The notes under the pieces were generated by a model, which worked only from the letters and a program-made list of their open reading frames with translations, did no database searches and was not told the DNA's origin. Of a stretch of DNA of 64,000 nucleotides, positions 35,791 through 48,624 are shown one piece after another. This DNA is from Notamacropus eugenii (Eukaryota; Chordata; Mammalia; Diprotodontia; Macropodidae): positions 341,613,123-341,677,122 of the forward strand of contig NC_092875.1 in NCBI RefSeq assembly GCF_028372415.1. Reading direction: 5' to 3'. Within the stretch, counting starts at the first letter, position 1. Each line of letters opens with the position of its first letter. The position numbers and the translations under genes are program-made.

Positions 35791-37999
35791 TGTGATTTGT
35801 ACTAAATCATATTTGTATACATGTGGTATACATGTAGTTCATTGTAGTTAAGACTTTAAAAAAAAAATCCCTAGGAACCACTATGTAGTAACCACTTACA
35901 TGTTTAGTTGGACCGAATGGAATAAAGGGCCTTGATTTCAAACTATGAGAATTGGTCTCAGAAACCGTGATTAACTTGGAAAAGATTGGGGTGGCGAGGG
36001 GAGTAGAGAAAATAACTGACTTCTAGTATTTTAAGGGTTATTATATAGGATTGGACTGATCTTGGTTGGCCGTAGCTGCAGAGGTAGATTTAGGTCTGGG
36101 AGTGATGCCCAAAGTGAAACGGGATGCCTTCGGAGGTAGAAGGTTCTCCTTTACATAAGGTCTTTAAGTGAAAGCTGGATGAAAACTTGTTGGGAAATTA
36201 TAAGCAGATTCTTGTTTAGGCATAAACTGGACTTAAGTCCCTTTCAACTGCTGATTCAGAGAAAAAGGGGACCTCTCGATTCACCCCACCTAGGACTGCT
36301 TCATCTGTAAAATACTGGACTAGATGATCTAAGTTCTAAGATCTATGATCCTATTCCTTGGCTTCTTAGCTTTATCTGTGCTAATGAAGTGGGATGAAGG
36401 CTAACCAAGGACCTATATCCGGGATTCTTAAAATTAAGTGCAAGGTGGGAACTACTACTGGGTAGAATTTGGTCTGGACAATCAAGGGAAATGACTGCCC
36501 ACATTCACGTCCAATAACCTTGACCTAGATCAAACCTGACAAGCACAGATGGCAATATAAAGGTTGAGGACTCTTCTGATGAGAGAAAATGTACTTGGGC
36601 TCAATTGGTGAAACAAATTGTTAAAATGCAAGAGCTTCTAGGTGCTGGCCTAACTAGTTTTGTGGGAGATTCCTGCCTGAGGCAGCCTTGCCTCACTTTG
36701 GAGACCTTCCTGAAAAAAACAGATTGGTTTTATCTAGCTTTGTTTGGTTCTGATGATTGGACCTCTGGTTTCAAGAAAGACTAAAGGGAAAGTTCCGTGA
36801 TCATTCTCTCCTGCCATGTCCAATTCTGTACCAAATGAACATAATCCCATAGCAGATCTCCAGCATAACATTTTCATATTTATCTGCATAATTATCTATA
36901 CAAGTTCTCCTGCCTTATTTTAGAATTTCTTTTTCTCCAAAGAGGGAGAAAAATTGCCAAGTGTAGTAAACTTATATCCAGTTGTGGGAGTCTTCACAAT
37001 TTACTCCCATCTCAAAGAGTAAGAGAATCAGCCACCTCAGCCTTAAAAACCTGGTGCAAATATATCCCCAAACTTGTGAGAATCTGATTGTGAATAAAGC
37101 CAATCTCTGGAAACCCCTTTTGAAAAGTTGTTAATTCCTGACCTAGAAAGTTGTGAATTATAAAAAGCAGTGAGATTTTTAACTGTAAGATAACAGAAAG
37201 CAGCACATAGTCCAAAGCAGTTTAATCATGTAAATAACTTCAAAAGAAAGCTTAGGTACCATTTTAACTTAGGATGTATTTTACTGAAAAAAATTAGAAG
37301 TTACTATATTATGTCATAACTTTTTAGACCCAGAAATTGTCTAGACCTAGAAATTAATATATCTTCTTGAGTAAAATATTACTATATATTTTTCCAAGAA
37401 TAAATTAGTGGTGGGAAGAGAAATATGACTAAAAGATGCACGTATTTACATCTCTCTCCAAAGGAAAATGTACAGACAGTACATTTCTATCTTCAGCAAA
37501 GAGATGACTCAAAGTTAACACATTGCATATTTTCAGCACAACTGAATCAGTACCACTGATGCAGTAGAACAAAAAAAGAAAGAAATTTAATTCTTAGAAG
37601 AATTGCTTAAGAATGAGTACACCCTGGCAGTAGGTGTCAATTTTCTTAAAAACAAAAAGTACGTAAATGACTAATGTTGGTAACTGATCTGACATCACAA
37701 TTTTAATTAATGCCCCCACCATACCACATATGTTAAATATATAACATTAAAATTGGAATGGGATTTCCAACAGCTGGAAAAGATGTCAGTTATACAGTTT
37801 CCTGGTGTTATCCTTCCCAGGGACACCAAGCACAACTCAGTGGGTATTTACTAAGTTCTTACTATGTGCCCAGCACTTCAGAAACATGTTAAAAAGTACT
37901 GAGAAGTATGTCGAAGAGAACTGTTTGCTGCTGTGAAGGCAAAGCAGGCCTCCCCACTTTAGCAGCTGCTCCAATGTCCACAACACCTGGATTTCCTGT
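35791..37999. other. Intergenic DNA and probable 3' UTR of C18orf21
   Basis: 36,040-36,350 looks like a degraded interspersed repeat (AGGTCTTTAAGTGAAAGCTGGATG; ACTAGATGATCTAAG). 37,840-37,880 is a SINE scrap (TACTAAGTTCTTACTATGTG). The minus strand just beyond the C18orf21 stop should hold its 3' UTR; ATTAAA hexamers in that sense lie at 37,702-37,707 and 37,586-37,591, with no canonical AATAAA nearby. Confidence 0.4.
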
Positions 38000-40900
38000 T
38001 CAGAGTGAGGACAGGAAGTCTCTGAGACCCTTCGCTGGGGTCCTTTGGCTTTCTTCACTATGAAGCATCATCTTCAGCTGAGATAGATGACGCTTCATTT
38101 TACCCAGACTCTTTGAGGAGGAACTGGGGGTTGACTGTCCTGATGTCGGGGTTCTGAAAAAAAAAAACAAAAACTAAGTGCAAATCACTGCTGATCAAAG
38201 GGGAGCAATTGTTTTTACTTTTGAAATTCTATCTTCTGCTTAGCCTAGAACATTGCTAATATGCCACAGGGCTGTAGGCACTGGATTTGTTATTCTTTAG
38301 GCTCCCCATTCTTCTCCAGGATGTCCCAAGTTTTAGTGAAGTTTTCAGCTTTAACACCTTAAAACTGCACTAAGTGTTTTTAGGATGCCCAATATTTTAG
38401 CATTCTAGCAATGATTATATCAGATCCATATGCTGGCATTTTTACTTTACAAGGAAACGCTTTTCTTCTTTTTTATTTTAATAGTCTCAGCTAATCAGGT
38501 GACTCTTACAGCTTCTCTAGGACACTTCAAAAGGCTGGCTGGTGTAAACAGTGCACTTCAGGCAGCATCTCCTCTGAAAATATGACGATGCCAACGTGGA
38601 AAGAGAATCCTTGACAATAACCCTGAAATCACATTGTCTCTCCTTCCTTGCTCAGGACCCTACTAACTTCTACTCTGTTAGGGAATATGACCAACAGTGC
38701 ACATATAGATGCATGTCAATGAATCATTTTTATGGCCATTACAGCTGTATCTCTGTGTGTATGTGTATGTGCATCTCTGTGCGTGAGTGCTTCTGACACT
38801 TCACTTGATGCAGGTATGTGGTATCCTACCCCCTGACACAGAGCACAGGACTTGTTCCCACATCCCTTAGCTCACTGCTGTCTGCATAGATGTCTCTAGG
38901 ACAGAAAATAAAAGAAGCTCAAGAGGAAGGGGAAGGAAAGGAGCATTAATCATGCCAAGAACTGGGCTAAATGATTTCATGAGTATTATCTCATTTACTC
39001 CTCATGACAGCCCTGTGAGGTGGGTGCTAATCTTGCCCCCATTTTACAGTTAAGGGAATAGACAAAGAGAGGTTAAGTGATTTGTGTAAGATCTGAACTC
39101 AGGCCTAAGTCTTCTGCTGAATCTGCTATTCTACCTGGCTGCCTGATGCTATGGGGAGGGCTTTAGGATGACTGGCTTTGAGATGCAGGACAGGAATCAG
39201 GAAAAGTTTTCGGGAGAAAAATGGCATGTGAGTTGGGTATAACAAATAGATCTAGGATCTCATCAAAGTAAGTGTTCCCTCCACTAACATAGATCACAAT
39301 TCATCTGTGTCTGCCCATCCTGTGAGACTTTTGTCCATGTCCCCCCTAAGTTCACAAGATGGAGTCCACCCAACATGCTGGGGCATTTCTTGTTTTCTGG
39401 ATATAGCAATGATACTCATGGAACATGAAAATTGTCCTATTTAATAAGTAGAAAATGGGTGAGAAAAGGCATTCGCAAGCATAGGATAACAGTCCCAGTT
39501 CAGAGCTAGAAGGGAACTCAAAGGCCATATACTCTAACCCTCTCATTTTACTTATGAAGAGACTAAGGTCTGGGAAGTTGTGACTATAGAGCTAGGGCCT
39601 AACTCACTGAGCCATGCCACCCACCATCTTGTAGGCAATAAGAAGCAGGGAAAGATGCGAAGTGCTCAGGGTTGGCAAACACTAATTAATTTGACTGGAC
39701 AGCAAAATATCACAAGAGCAGTGATATAAGCAAAGTCTGCAAGGACAGGTTTGAGCTAGCCTATGGAAGGCCTGGCATGCAACAGGGTCTTTCAAACAAG
39801 CACTTTGTAAATGTTTGCTGAATGGGAAGGTCTATGTTAGCCAAAATGATGATGTTAGATCCTCTATTTCTCAATCAAATCCAGTGATGTCAGGGCCAGG
39901 ACACACATTTTATGCTATCACTCACCCACTTCAATCTACATTGCGGAGAGAGTTACATTTTAATTTGTTTCAGTTCTGAAAACACCAACATAAAAATTTC
40001 AACTTTGTGATTTTAAGATTTCTTTGAGAAGCCCTGTGGGACCAAGCAATCTGTCTAGTCCATTAAGATTTAATATTGGCACTTCAAATAAAGTTTTCGG
40101 ATACCTGAAAATTAATGCTGGACTATTGTCTTTGGAACCAGATTTATTACTGCTGAAGGATTTCTTCTTTTTCTTTGTAGATCCTGAAGCTTTTATATCC
40201 GGTGTATTCATGCCAGGTTTGATCTTGGGAGTGCTAAGATTATTTTTCATTTCTGCCAAGAAGCTTCTGCTTTTACCATTATACCTCACTGTTTTGTTGC
40301 ATGCTTTGCAGGTAACCAACTACAAAGAGAAAGACACAAAATTTATGTTATGTACAAACTGAACCTCAGTTTACTATAAAAGGGATTGACTGGATGATGA
40401 CCTCTAAGATCTCTTCTAACTCTAAATCTATGATCCTATGATCATGTTAAAAGTTTAACTCCCATCCTCCATATATTTGTTTTAAAATTTAGCTAGCACT
40501 TACCTGTGCTGTCTAAATTGATCTCTTTGTTAGAGTATTACACACGTTCTCTCAATTTGATCCTCCAAGTTAAGGGGAATAAAACTAACAATGTGCTTTG
40601 TTAACAGTTCTCAGAGAAGAGAAAATCATAGTTGGGCTTCCTAATTTCACTTTTAAAGTACTAATACAACCATTTTTTTATGATATTTAGGTAAAAATAG
40701 AATAGGAAGATGGCATTAAAATCTACCTTAAGGCATAGGGAGCTCCCACTATTAATGTTCTTTACAACCTAGAATCAGAGAGGTGCCTAGAAGACTAAGA
40801 GGTTAAGTAACTTGCACATGTTGAGTGGAACCAGAGACCCAGGCTTTCCTGGTCCTGAGCCCAGAGTTCAGCCTCTCTACCACAATACCTTCAAAAAATC

Positions 40901-43900
40901 AACCTTATCACCTGTTTTTCCCTTTACGTAATTTATCATTTCCTCATTTCTAGGCAAGGAAATCTTCTATGATCTTGTCTCAATACCATTTCAAGAGGCA
41001 AAGAAATAACATCCAAAGGATCTGACAATCAAGAAATCATAACAAACACCTTCTCTTGACGGCTGGCATTGCTATTTCCTTCTGTTCAGTTCTAAAATTT
41101 TCAGTAGTGAGTCTGAAACCAGGTCAACGATATAACCTGTCCTCTTGGAAAGGCAGGACATAGTATTTATTTGCCTAGATAAAGTGTGAAAACTGTTCAC
41201 TGAAGGATTTGAGCCTTTGTGATACTTGGGACTTGGAGACTTGTCATAAAAAAAATGCCAGAGTTTAAAATTTTCTGGTGTTATAAATATATTTATTTAC
41301 AAAAGTAAATGCATTTCATTTATTGCATGCCAGGTACCTATCTAGTATGGCTATTATTAGACCACATTACATCCCTTATCTTTTGTACTGGTAGTTCCCT
41401 AGTAAATAAACCATTAAGTTGAGAACAGAAATGTCAAAACAAGCATATCTACTTATTTTTATTTTATAGACAAAAGGCAACACATGCATAACAGAAATAA
41501 CTAAAAATACGGAAAATTCAGAGACGTATAATCAAGCTACTACTGTTCATAGGAAAAAGGAGACAAATAGGAAAATAAATTAAGTGAAAACTAAAAGTTA
41601 GTATTAGTGAGCATATGTGAAAGTAACTGACCACTATTCAGTTCTGGGAACAATTCTGTTACTATATTTTTAATTTGTTTTTTAGTGCTCAAGATACTTG
41701 ACTTTAGATGATCATGAATGATAAAATAAAAAACTGATAATCACTGAGGTTTTTGTTTTTTCCTGAACTTCAGTTTTAAAAATACTTAAGTCTTAAGACA
41801 CAATTCTGATATTTCAGGTAAAGCCAATCTTGAGAAAAAAGCATTTTTATCTTCTATAATTTAATAATCATGAAAGCAAAAAAATAAAGATTCTTCAATA
41901 TGAAACTATTTCCTTTAGAAAAATATTTATGTTAAAAAAGAAAAAGAAGATACTTACCAGAACACTTTTGGAGTCCCAGTACTTTTTAAGAATCTTTGTT
42001 TCTTTAAAAGTGAGTCTACAATTTCTTGATTCTCGATTAAGAAGTTTCTTTACTTTTGGCCTTAGTTTTGTCTTGGGTTTCAGGCGGACTCTGTATCTGT
42101 CCAGCACGAGAAACTGGTAACAATACGGACACTGGCCTTCTGAAACAGACTTCTCATCTGTAATTTAAGAAATGGAGCAACTCTTAAGACAGCCAAAATC
42201 ACAACTAATTTCAACATATTACTTTTTAAAGATTTTTGCCAAACTAGAAATAGGAAAAAATATGTTCAAACAAAAAAAATTCATCTGAGGCTTATCAACA
42301 GGCAACATGAACGATAAAGAACTACATGCAATAAATGAAGATCTAGTTTTACAAAAAAGAAGTAGGGGTGATAAAGCTGAAACACAAGGTGACTCAATTT
42401 ACATGCTCTTTCAGTAATGTATAGAAAGTGCCTTGTTTTTGTCATTTTGCTTATAAAAATTTGTGCTTTGCTTTAAGTCGTCCTTCACACTCGTTTCAGT
42501 TTCTTCTAATGTTCAAACCCATGGGTGCATGCACTCACAAGGAATACACAGACTTGTGACAATCTTCAAATCACAGAATTTGAGATTTGGGAGTTCAGGG
42601 GCCATCTAGTCCAGCCCATACACTAAAGGAATCCTGACTATATATAACATATATGACAAATGGGCATCCAGCCTGAATATGTACAAGGAAGAGGAGTCCA
42701 TTATCTTTCAAGGAATTCCATTTCTGGGCAGCTCTAATCATTAGAAAATGTTTCCTGCCATCTGGGTTACATTTGCCTCTTGCTCCTGGTTGTACTCACT
42801 GAGGCCAAACAAGTTTAAAATCTCTTCCGCATTCTAGCCCTTCTGACACCGAAAGAATGAAAAAACCAGGAGAACAACCTAGACAGTAACAGCAATATTG
42901 TAAAGACAATAAACTTTGAAAGATTTAGTAACTGATCAAAATAATTACCAACCGTAATTCCAAAGAACTCATGATGAAAAATGTTATTCATCTGCAGATA
43001 AAGATCTGATGCACTCAAGTCCATTTTCTTCTTTAATTTTTGTTTTGGCCTGGGCTAATGTGGAAATTTGTTTTGCATGACCACACATATTTGTAATGGG
43101 TTTTATCTTTCTTGCCATCTCAATGAATGGGGAAGGGGGAGGATGGAGGGAAAGAATTCAAAATGGAAAATAAAACTGAATTAAAAAAACAAACAAACCC
43201 CAAACTGCTATTTAAACATACTCCCTATCTTGTACTGGTAAAAACATTGGTTTCGTACCCAAATATAAGAGATTTCATAGCACAGAGGATAGGGCATTAC
43301 ACTTGGAGTCACAAAGACCTAGAGTCAAATTCCACCTCAGAAATTACTAGATGAGTGACCCTGAGCAAGTCACAACCTCTACCTCAGTTCCTCAGCTTGA
43401 AAATGAGGCTAATAATACCAATATCTTTGGGTTGTTGTGAGGACCAAATAATTTGTAAAGTGCTCACAACACAGCAGATGCTATGCAAATTTGTTAACAG
43501 GATTATTAGTTATACCTAGATTAATTCTTCTTCTCTGTCACCAACTCTAGGAATAAATGGTTACTTCCCTCCAGTGTCTCCATCACTCCACTTCAACAAC
43601 CAGCTCCTCCCTATTAGTGAGAATCAGATGCAGTCAAAACGAGGTACTACCTGCATCTACCTGCTTCATAAAAGAAGTACCAGATTTGAAGAAGATACCC
43701 TGCAACATTACCACAAATAAGATTTTCAAAATCTACAGTCATGTTCTTATACGTCTTATTCTTTCCCCCACTAGACCATAAGAAAATAGTAGAGAGGGAC
43801 ATGTTAGCAGGCATAATAAAGTTAAGAATTCAAAGGGGTCTCACTAAATTTGGGGTTAGAGGAACTGAGTTCAAATCCTGGCTCTGCCATTTACTACCCG

Positions 43901-46900
43901 TGTGACTTTGGCCAAGAATTTCTCAGGAAGTAGACTGTATGGCCTCCAATGCCTGTTCTTCCTGTCCTACCTCCTCTCTACATCTTAAATAAAAAGTGAT
44001 GGCAGAAGTAAGCAGGGGCATTAGAAATGCTCGGAATGCATTTTCAAGGCCAATATTATGAATGATTTAATTTCCTTTCAAAAGTACTTTTCAGTACAAA
44101 CTGAAATGTTTTTATTTGAGTACACTGAAATTCTTAACGGAGAGAACAATTCATTCTAAGCAACCTCAGAAGAATCACATTGTTTCTTAGGAATCTTGTC
44201 CAACATAATTTGTAACTGAGGACAAATGAAGATGATCCTCCATATTTTCTTATGAAATTAAATGTAATCCAGTGATCCCAATACTGTAGGTGACAAGTTT
44301 AAGTCACTAACAACATTACTAGAAAAACATAATTTTAAGAATTATTTTAATACATATAAATCAAAGGGGATAATCAATACTAATTTAGGAACATAGAGCT
44401 AGAGTTGGGATCTCAGAAGTCATTTTATAGATGGAGACACTAAAGCTTAGAGAAAGAGTACGTGACTTACTAATGGTTACGCAACTATCAAGTGTCTGAG
44501 GCAGGATATGAACCCAGGTATTTTTGACTCCAAGTCCAATGCTCTAATTGCACACTAATTGGACAATTTATGGGAATCTAACATATTTTGGTGACAATCC
44601 CTTGGAAACACCTGCTACAGTGGCCTTGCATTCCAACAACAGGCACATATGATCAACTTGATCAGGAGGATCCATACTGGGATCTTCTGAGGAATAAAAA
44701 TAATAAAACCTAGATTATTCTTTTTTCTCTTTAGAACATTTTGGAGGTGAACAACATCATTGCTATCAAGATGGATAATATGCAATGCTAATAACTCAGT
44801 AATAACATTGGTTTATGAGCTCTAATCTGGTACATTTCTATTACACTAACATTTGTAAAATTACGATTTAAAAAATCCTAGAGATGATGAATCTTTTATC
44901 TTATGGACCAGAACATAGGATTCAGAGTTGGAAGGGATCTTAGAAATGACCTAGACATATCTCCTTATTTTACAGATGAAAAATCTGAGTGTCAGAGGGT
45001 GATCTGCTCAATATCATACATGTATTAAGTACTAGATCCATGATACAACACCAAGTTCTGATTTGAAATTCTGTGTTTGCACATTTTTTTTTAAACTACC
45101 ATACCAATGATGCCTCATTTGGTCTGTAGCTTGATTTCATCCCACAGAAACGCACTCTGGTAAACAATTTCCATGCTGGAGGTGTTGCTAAGTAATCTTA
45201 TTCAGGTTTGATAACATTTACAGAAACTGGTTATCTTTAGAAGACAGATTACTTCAAAAGGAAAACACAACTGGACTAAAAAACTGGCTTCTCAATTCTA
45301 CTCAACTGCTCCTGGGGCTTCTTTCCTTGCTACATATTGGCAAGCTCAAGACATGCAAATTAATTTAAATAGTAAGCCATAATTACAAAGGCAAACTACC
45401 AGCTTAAAAATATTACATAAGGGAAGTTCTACTTTTTAAAAAACCTGATATACAAACATGGGCCACAAAAATTTACCAACAATTTCCCTCGAATAAATAG
45501 CTATCTTATTACGTTTAAAAAAATGCTTTAAAATCCAATCCATGAAGGCATTCCTCATTTTCGAGCTACTGACCTCCTCCAAACTTTAATATTTTGGTTG
45601 ATAGCTTTCTTCTGAACTTGTGATATCGTATTTCCTATCAGTTAACTGCATATATCTCATCTCCTACTAAATGGAAAGCCTCTTAAAACCAATTATCTTA
45701 TTTATCCTTTTTACTTTCCTAAGGGCCCAGCACAGACACTTGTACTTCACAGAGGCATATTCAATATTTTTTAACTGACCTATGTATCACTCTTATTTGC
45801 TCAATAAATTAATGCATGGCTTATGTGTCTGAAGTTTCTTGGCTTTGAGTTCCAGTTCTGGTTCTGTCACACACTACCTATATGACCTTAGGCAAGTGGC
45901 TCAACCTCCTTTTGCCCCAGACAACCCTCTAAATCTCTAAGTGGGAGAACATCTGTCTAGTAGTAACAGCTACCACTTATATAAAGCTTACCAGATGTAC
46001 TAAACACTTTACAATTATTATCTCATTTGGTCCTTACAAGAACCCTAGAAGACATATGCTAATTATCATCTCCATTTTATAAATGAAGAAACTGTGGCAG
46101 AGGTTAAGTGATCTGACCAGGGTCACACAACTAGCAAATGTTTTTGGCTGGATTTGAACTCAGATCTTCCTGACTCTAGGCTCAGGGTGGTTTTTATGTC
46201 ATTTGGCAGAGGTGGGGTGACTAAAGCATGTCCCTGGAACTAGTGGTGCAGAAAATAACAGTCTTGGAATGGGGAAATGGAGTGGGGGAGAGAAGGATAG
46301 TGCATCCCTGGCACAAAGTCCATTTACCACTTCTAAAGAGTGTGGGGTTGGGGGGATAAATAATTGGCCTTAATGGAAGGTGTCACAAGGGAGAGACAGT
46401 ACCCCTTCATAGAGACTAGGTCTAGGTAAGGAAAATCCTTACCCCTCCCACGGCTATGGCTTGTGTATTGGTCCTGGGACTTCTCCCTGTCCCTTGGCCA
46501 TCCCCTGGGGCAGCCTTGTACAGCACCCAGAAGTGGCTGGGTGCTACGGCCAGCTGGGGCAAGACCAGATGCTGCAGGACGGTCCAGAGGGGACCCCGGC
46601 TCCAGTGGGCAGAGGAGCCATGCTTAACCTGGTTTCTCTATCAGCAGACATGGGGTAGGGGGCAGGGTGGATTCTGATGCTGAACGTGGGGCTGCAGAGT
46701 AAGGAAGGTGAGAGATGGCCCACAGTGGGAGAACTAGCGACAAGAAAAAGCTTTCTGCGAATGGCAGGCTCTCGAACTTCCATTCAAATTGAGTGGGGCT
46801 GGTAGAGCGGGCAGCCTCTTGCCGTATCTGGCATCAGAGGGTAGTGCCATCCAGTGCAGGCCGCGGTTAGGGGGACAGGGCTACCCGAAGAGGGAAGCAG

Positions 46901-47553
46901 AGCGAACAGAGCCCAGGAGTGGGGGGCTGGGGAGGAGCCGACAAAGAATTTAGGGGCGCTCAGGCGCCACGGCTGTGGGTACCAGCTGCCTCGGGGCTGG
47001 TGGCGGTTGGGGAACACGCTCCCTGCCCCCGCGCCCACCGCACCACGCGGCTCGGGGGTGACACCGCACGGCGCTGCCCACTCTGCCGCACTGCGGCGCT
47101 CTAGGCCGGGCCCCAAAGCCGCACAAAGGTCGGCCCTCGTCCCCGCCGCGCTTCCCTCCACCAGGGGCGGGGATCGGCTCATTCCGAGATACACGCCCCC
47201 AACCCTCTTCCTGAGAATTCTACGTACTCACCGTGTGAAGAATTGTACACCCAGCTTCATAAAAAAGAAAGAAAAAGAAAAAAGTTTATTTACTGACGAA
47301 CGAAATTGAACAGAGACGCACGGGGGCGAGGGGGTAGAAGGGGGAGCGAACTGGAGTCAGCCTCTAGCCACGCCCCTTTGGGTCACTGCGCATGCTCTCT
47401 CCGCCCTCCCACCTACACAGCGGGGGAGCCTTTCTTCCCCCTTCTCTCCCCTGAAGTCGGTCTCGTTTTTTCTTACAGAAGATACCGGGCCTGGCCCGGG
47501 CAGGCTTCCATTAGCTTCTCGGCCGCTACTCTGAGGAAATGCTTATTCTTCAT
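38000..47553 (-). CDS. C18orf21: C18orf21 homologue (UPF0711; reported RNase MRP subunit), five coding exons
   Basis: All coding exons can be joined in frame on the minus strand: 47,477-47,553, 47,232-47,254, 41,958-42,157, 40,105-40,319 and 38,000-38,153 (77+23+200+215+154 nt), giving 222 residues plus TGA; I recall the human protein as 220. Every intron has GT/AG ends. The N-terminus starts MKNKHFLRVAAEKL at an ATG with G at -3. Two CxxC pairs (Cys43/46 in CPYC and Cys104/107 in CKAC) would form a zinc ribbon, separated by the basic RVRLKPKTKLRPKVKKLLNR segment. A lysine run (KKKKK) and Ser/Thr-rich tail follow; the C-terminus is LRDFLSSL, a little shorter than human. The human protein has been described as an RNase MRP-specific subunit (RMP24); the zinc ribbon recalls Rpp21/Snm1 proteins. 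Its role here is inferred from that homology. It converges with RPRD1A. Confidence 0.94.
38930..39620. repeat. SINE fragments in C18orf21 intron 4
   Basis: 38,940-39,140 is a CORE-SINE (ATTATCTCATTTACTCCTCA; CCATTTTACAGTTAAGGG; AGAGGTTAAGTGATTTG). 39,485-39,610 is a related SINE (AGAGCTAGAAGGGAACTCAA; GAAGAGACTAAGG). Confidence 0.65.
42560..42835 (+). mobile_element. CR1/L3-type LINE 3' fragment
   Basis: GGGCATCCAGCCTGAATATG, AAGGAATTCCATTTCTGGGC, AGCTCTAATCATTAGAAAAT and GTTACATTTGCCTCTTGCTC follow the CR1/L3 3'-end consensus in order. Lies in intron 2 of C18orf21 in opposite orientation to the gene. Confidence 0.7.
43270..46190 (+). repeat. Series of MIR/CORE-SINE copies in C18orf21 intron 2
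   Basis: Copies at 43,270-43,510 (nearly full length: tRNA-like head GAGTCACAAAGACCTAGAGT, AATGAGGCTAATAATACC, TAAAGTGCTCACAACACAG), 43,830-43,930, 44,390-44,560, 44,915-45,065 and 45,835-46,185 (two SINEs end to end, ending GATCTTCCTGACTCTAGGC). All are on the plus strand, antisense to C18orf21. Between them is unassigned unique intron. Confidence 0.7.
47232..47254 (-). CDS. C18orf21: C18orf21 coding microexon 2 (23 nt)
   Basis: On the minus strand a long pyrimidine tract (RC of about 47,259-47,283) leads to TATGAAG, then a 23-nt exon, then GTGAGTACG, a strong donor. Exon 1 ends two bases into a leucine codon; the microexon supplies its third base, then WVYNSSH, then the first base of an aspartate codon completed by exon 3 (AT|GAG). 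The joined reading LLWVYNSSHDEKS parallels what I recall of the human LLWAYTSSHDDKS. It lies only 222 bp downstream of exon 1. Confidence 0.9.
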
Positions 47554-47624
47554 GACTGCCGCCGCCCGGGACAAACTCCACGCCAGCCAGAGGAAAAAAG
47601 GAAATGGAGGCCCCTCTTCGCGCT

Positions 47625-47634
47625 CACTTCCGCC
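47625..47634 (-). promoter_or_regulatory. ETS-family binding motif upstream of the C18orf21 start
   Basis: The minus strand reads GGCGGAAGTG about 72-81 bases upstream of the ATG. GGAAGT cores of this kind are common in TATA-less housekeeping promoters, near the start of transcription. Confidence 0.5.
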
Positions 47635-48324
47635 CTGCGGGGGCGGCCGGAAACAACTGCCGGCGGCGCGCGAGTTCCAGCGTTCTTGGCTGGAGGAATG
47701 ATCACGCGAGCGCACATCCGGGGCGGGGACTCGTTGGCTCGGCGCTGAGCCCCTCCCTCTTTGTCCCCGCCCCCTGGGATGCGCCGGCGGGTGTCTCTGC
47801 TGGAAGGCTTGCTGGAAGTGTGGGAGGGCACGCTGCCACGTGTACCGAGCACTGGGGGAGGGGACCGTTGCAGACGGAAGGCACGGTCCCTGCCCGCCCG
47901 AGCCCAGATCGGGAAGGTTAGTTCGGTCATCAGGCTAGCCCTCACGCCCTGCTCTGTGCGGCCTAGACGTGCCCACCAGTATCCATCATCCAAAGTAGAA
48001 AAGTGCTTCCCCTCGCAGGGTGATCCGGCGCTGCTGGATGCCTGACGGTTCTCAAGTGAAGAAATTAAGACTCGGGTTAATTGGCTTGCCCGATGGAAGC
48101 TCCAACGAAAAGCTTCGCCTTCTGCAGGAAGCCTTGCTCACTGGCCGGTTAGTTACTGACAGAGCCAGCGCTCCAGCCGGGCCCCGCGGTTACAGGTTAT
48201 CCTCGGAAAGGACCTCCTGAACCCCGCGGGTGGGCTTCCTCATTTTACTGGGGAGGAGCCCGAGATCCCGAGGAGGACCCCTGACCCAGACCCTATGGCT
48301 TTGCGAAGTGTCAGTAAACGAGTC

Positions 48325-48590
48325 GTGTGAATTATGCCCTGTACAAATTCAGCAGACGTTTGTTACCAGGCAGCGGGCCACGTGCTAGGGACACAAAGAG
48401 GACGGAAGACAGTCCCTGCCCTTCGATGGAATCACAACTGAATGGGAGCGACGACATGCAAGCAAACAGTGTGCAGGATAAACAGGAAATAGTGAAAAGA
48501 GGAAAGGTGCTGGAATTAAGAGAGGGTGGTGAAGGCTTCCCCTCCAAGGTGAATTTTTAGTTGGGACTTAAAGTCAGGGAGGTCAGAAGT
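48325..48590 (+). repeat. Ancient interspersed repeat (L2-associated type), 5' part
   Basis: CAGACGTTTGTTACCAGGCA, GTGCTAGGGACACAAAGAGG, ACAGTCCCTGCCCTTCGATG and TAGTTGGGACTTAAAGTCAG follow the widely shared mammalian repeat phrase order. Confidence 0.6.
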
Positions 48591-48624
48591 TGGAGTGAGG
48601 GAGTTATGGTTCTCATGTGGTAGG

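Larger units (their letters stand above)
46850..48260. promoter_or_regulatory. CpG island and promoter region of C18orf21
   Basis: The window is AT-rich but this stretch is visibly GC- and CpG-rich and spans exons 1-2 of C18orf21 and its upstream flank. Motifs read by eye: an ETS/GABP site (GGCGGAAGTG on the minus strand, 47,625-47,634), an NRF1-like TGCGCATGC at 47,387-47,395 in intron 1, SP1-like GGGGCGGGG near 47,719 and CCCCGCCCC near 47,766, and a CACGTG E-box at 47,837-47,842. There is no TATA box, which fits a housekeeping promoter with start sites just above the ATG at 47,553. Several long frames inside are products of base composition. Confidence 0.75.

Noticed and set aside
43741..43790. 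Alternative candidate for C18orf21 exon 2 near 43,760
   Set aside because: The minus strand has TAG|TGGGGG but no matching reading or donor; the segment at 47,232-47,254 fits phase, splice sites and sequence.
46456..48220. Many frames of 60-151 codons on both strands
   Set aside because: CpG-island composition; only the minus-strand exons 1 and 2 of C18orf21 have splice sites and homology.
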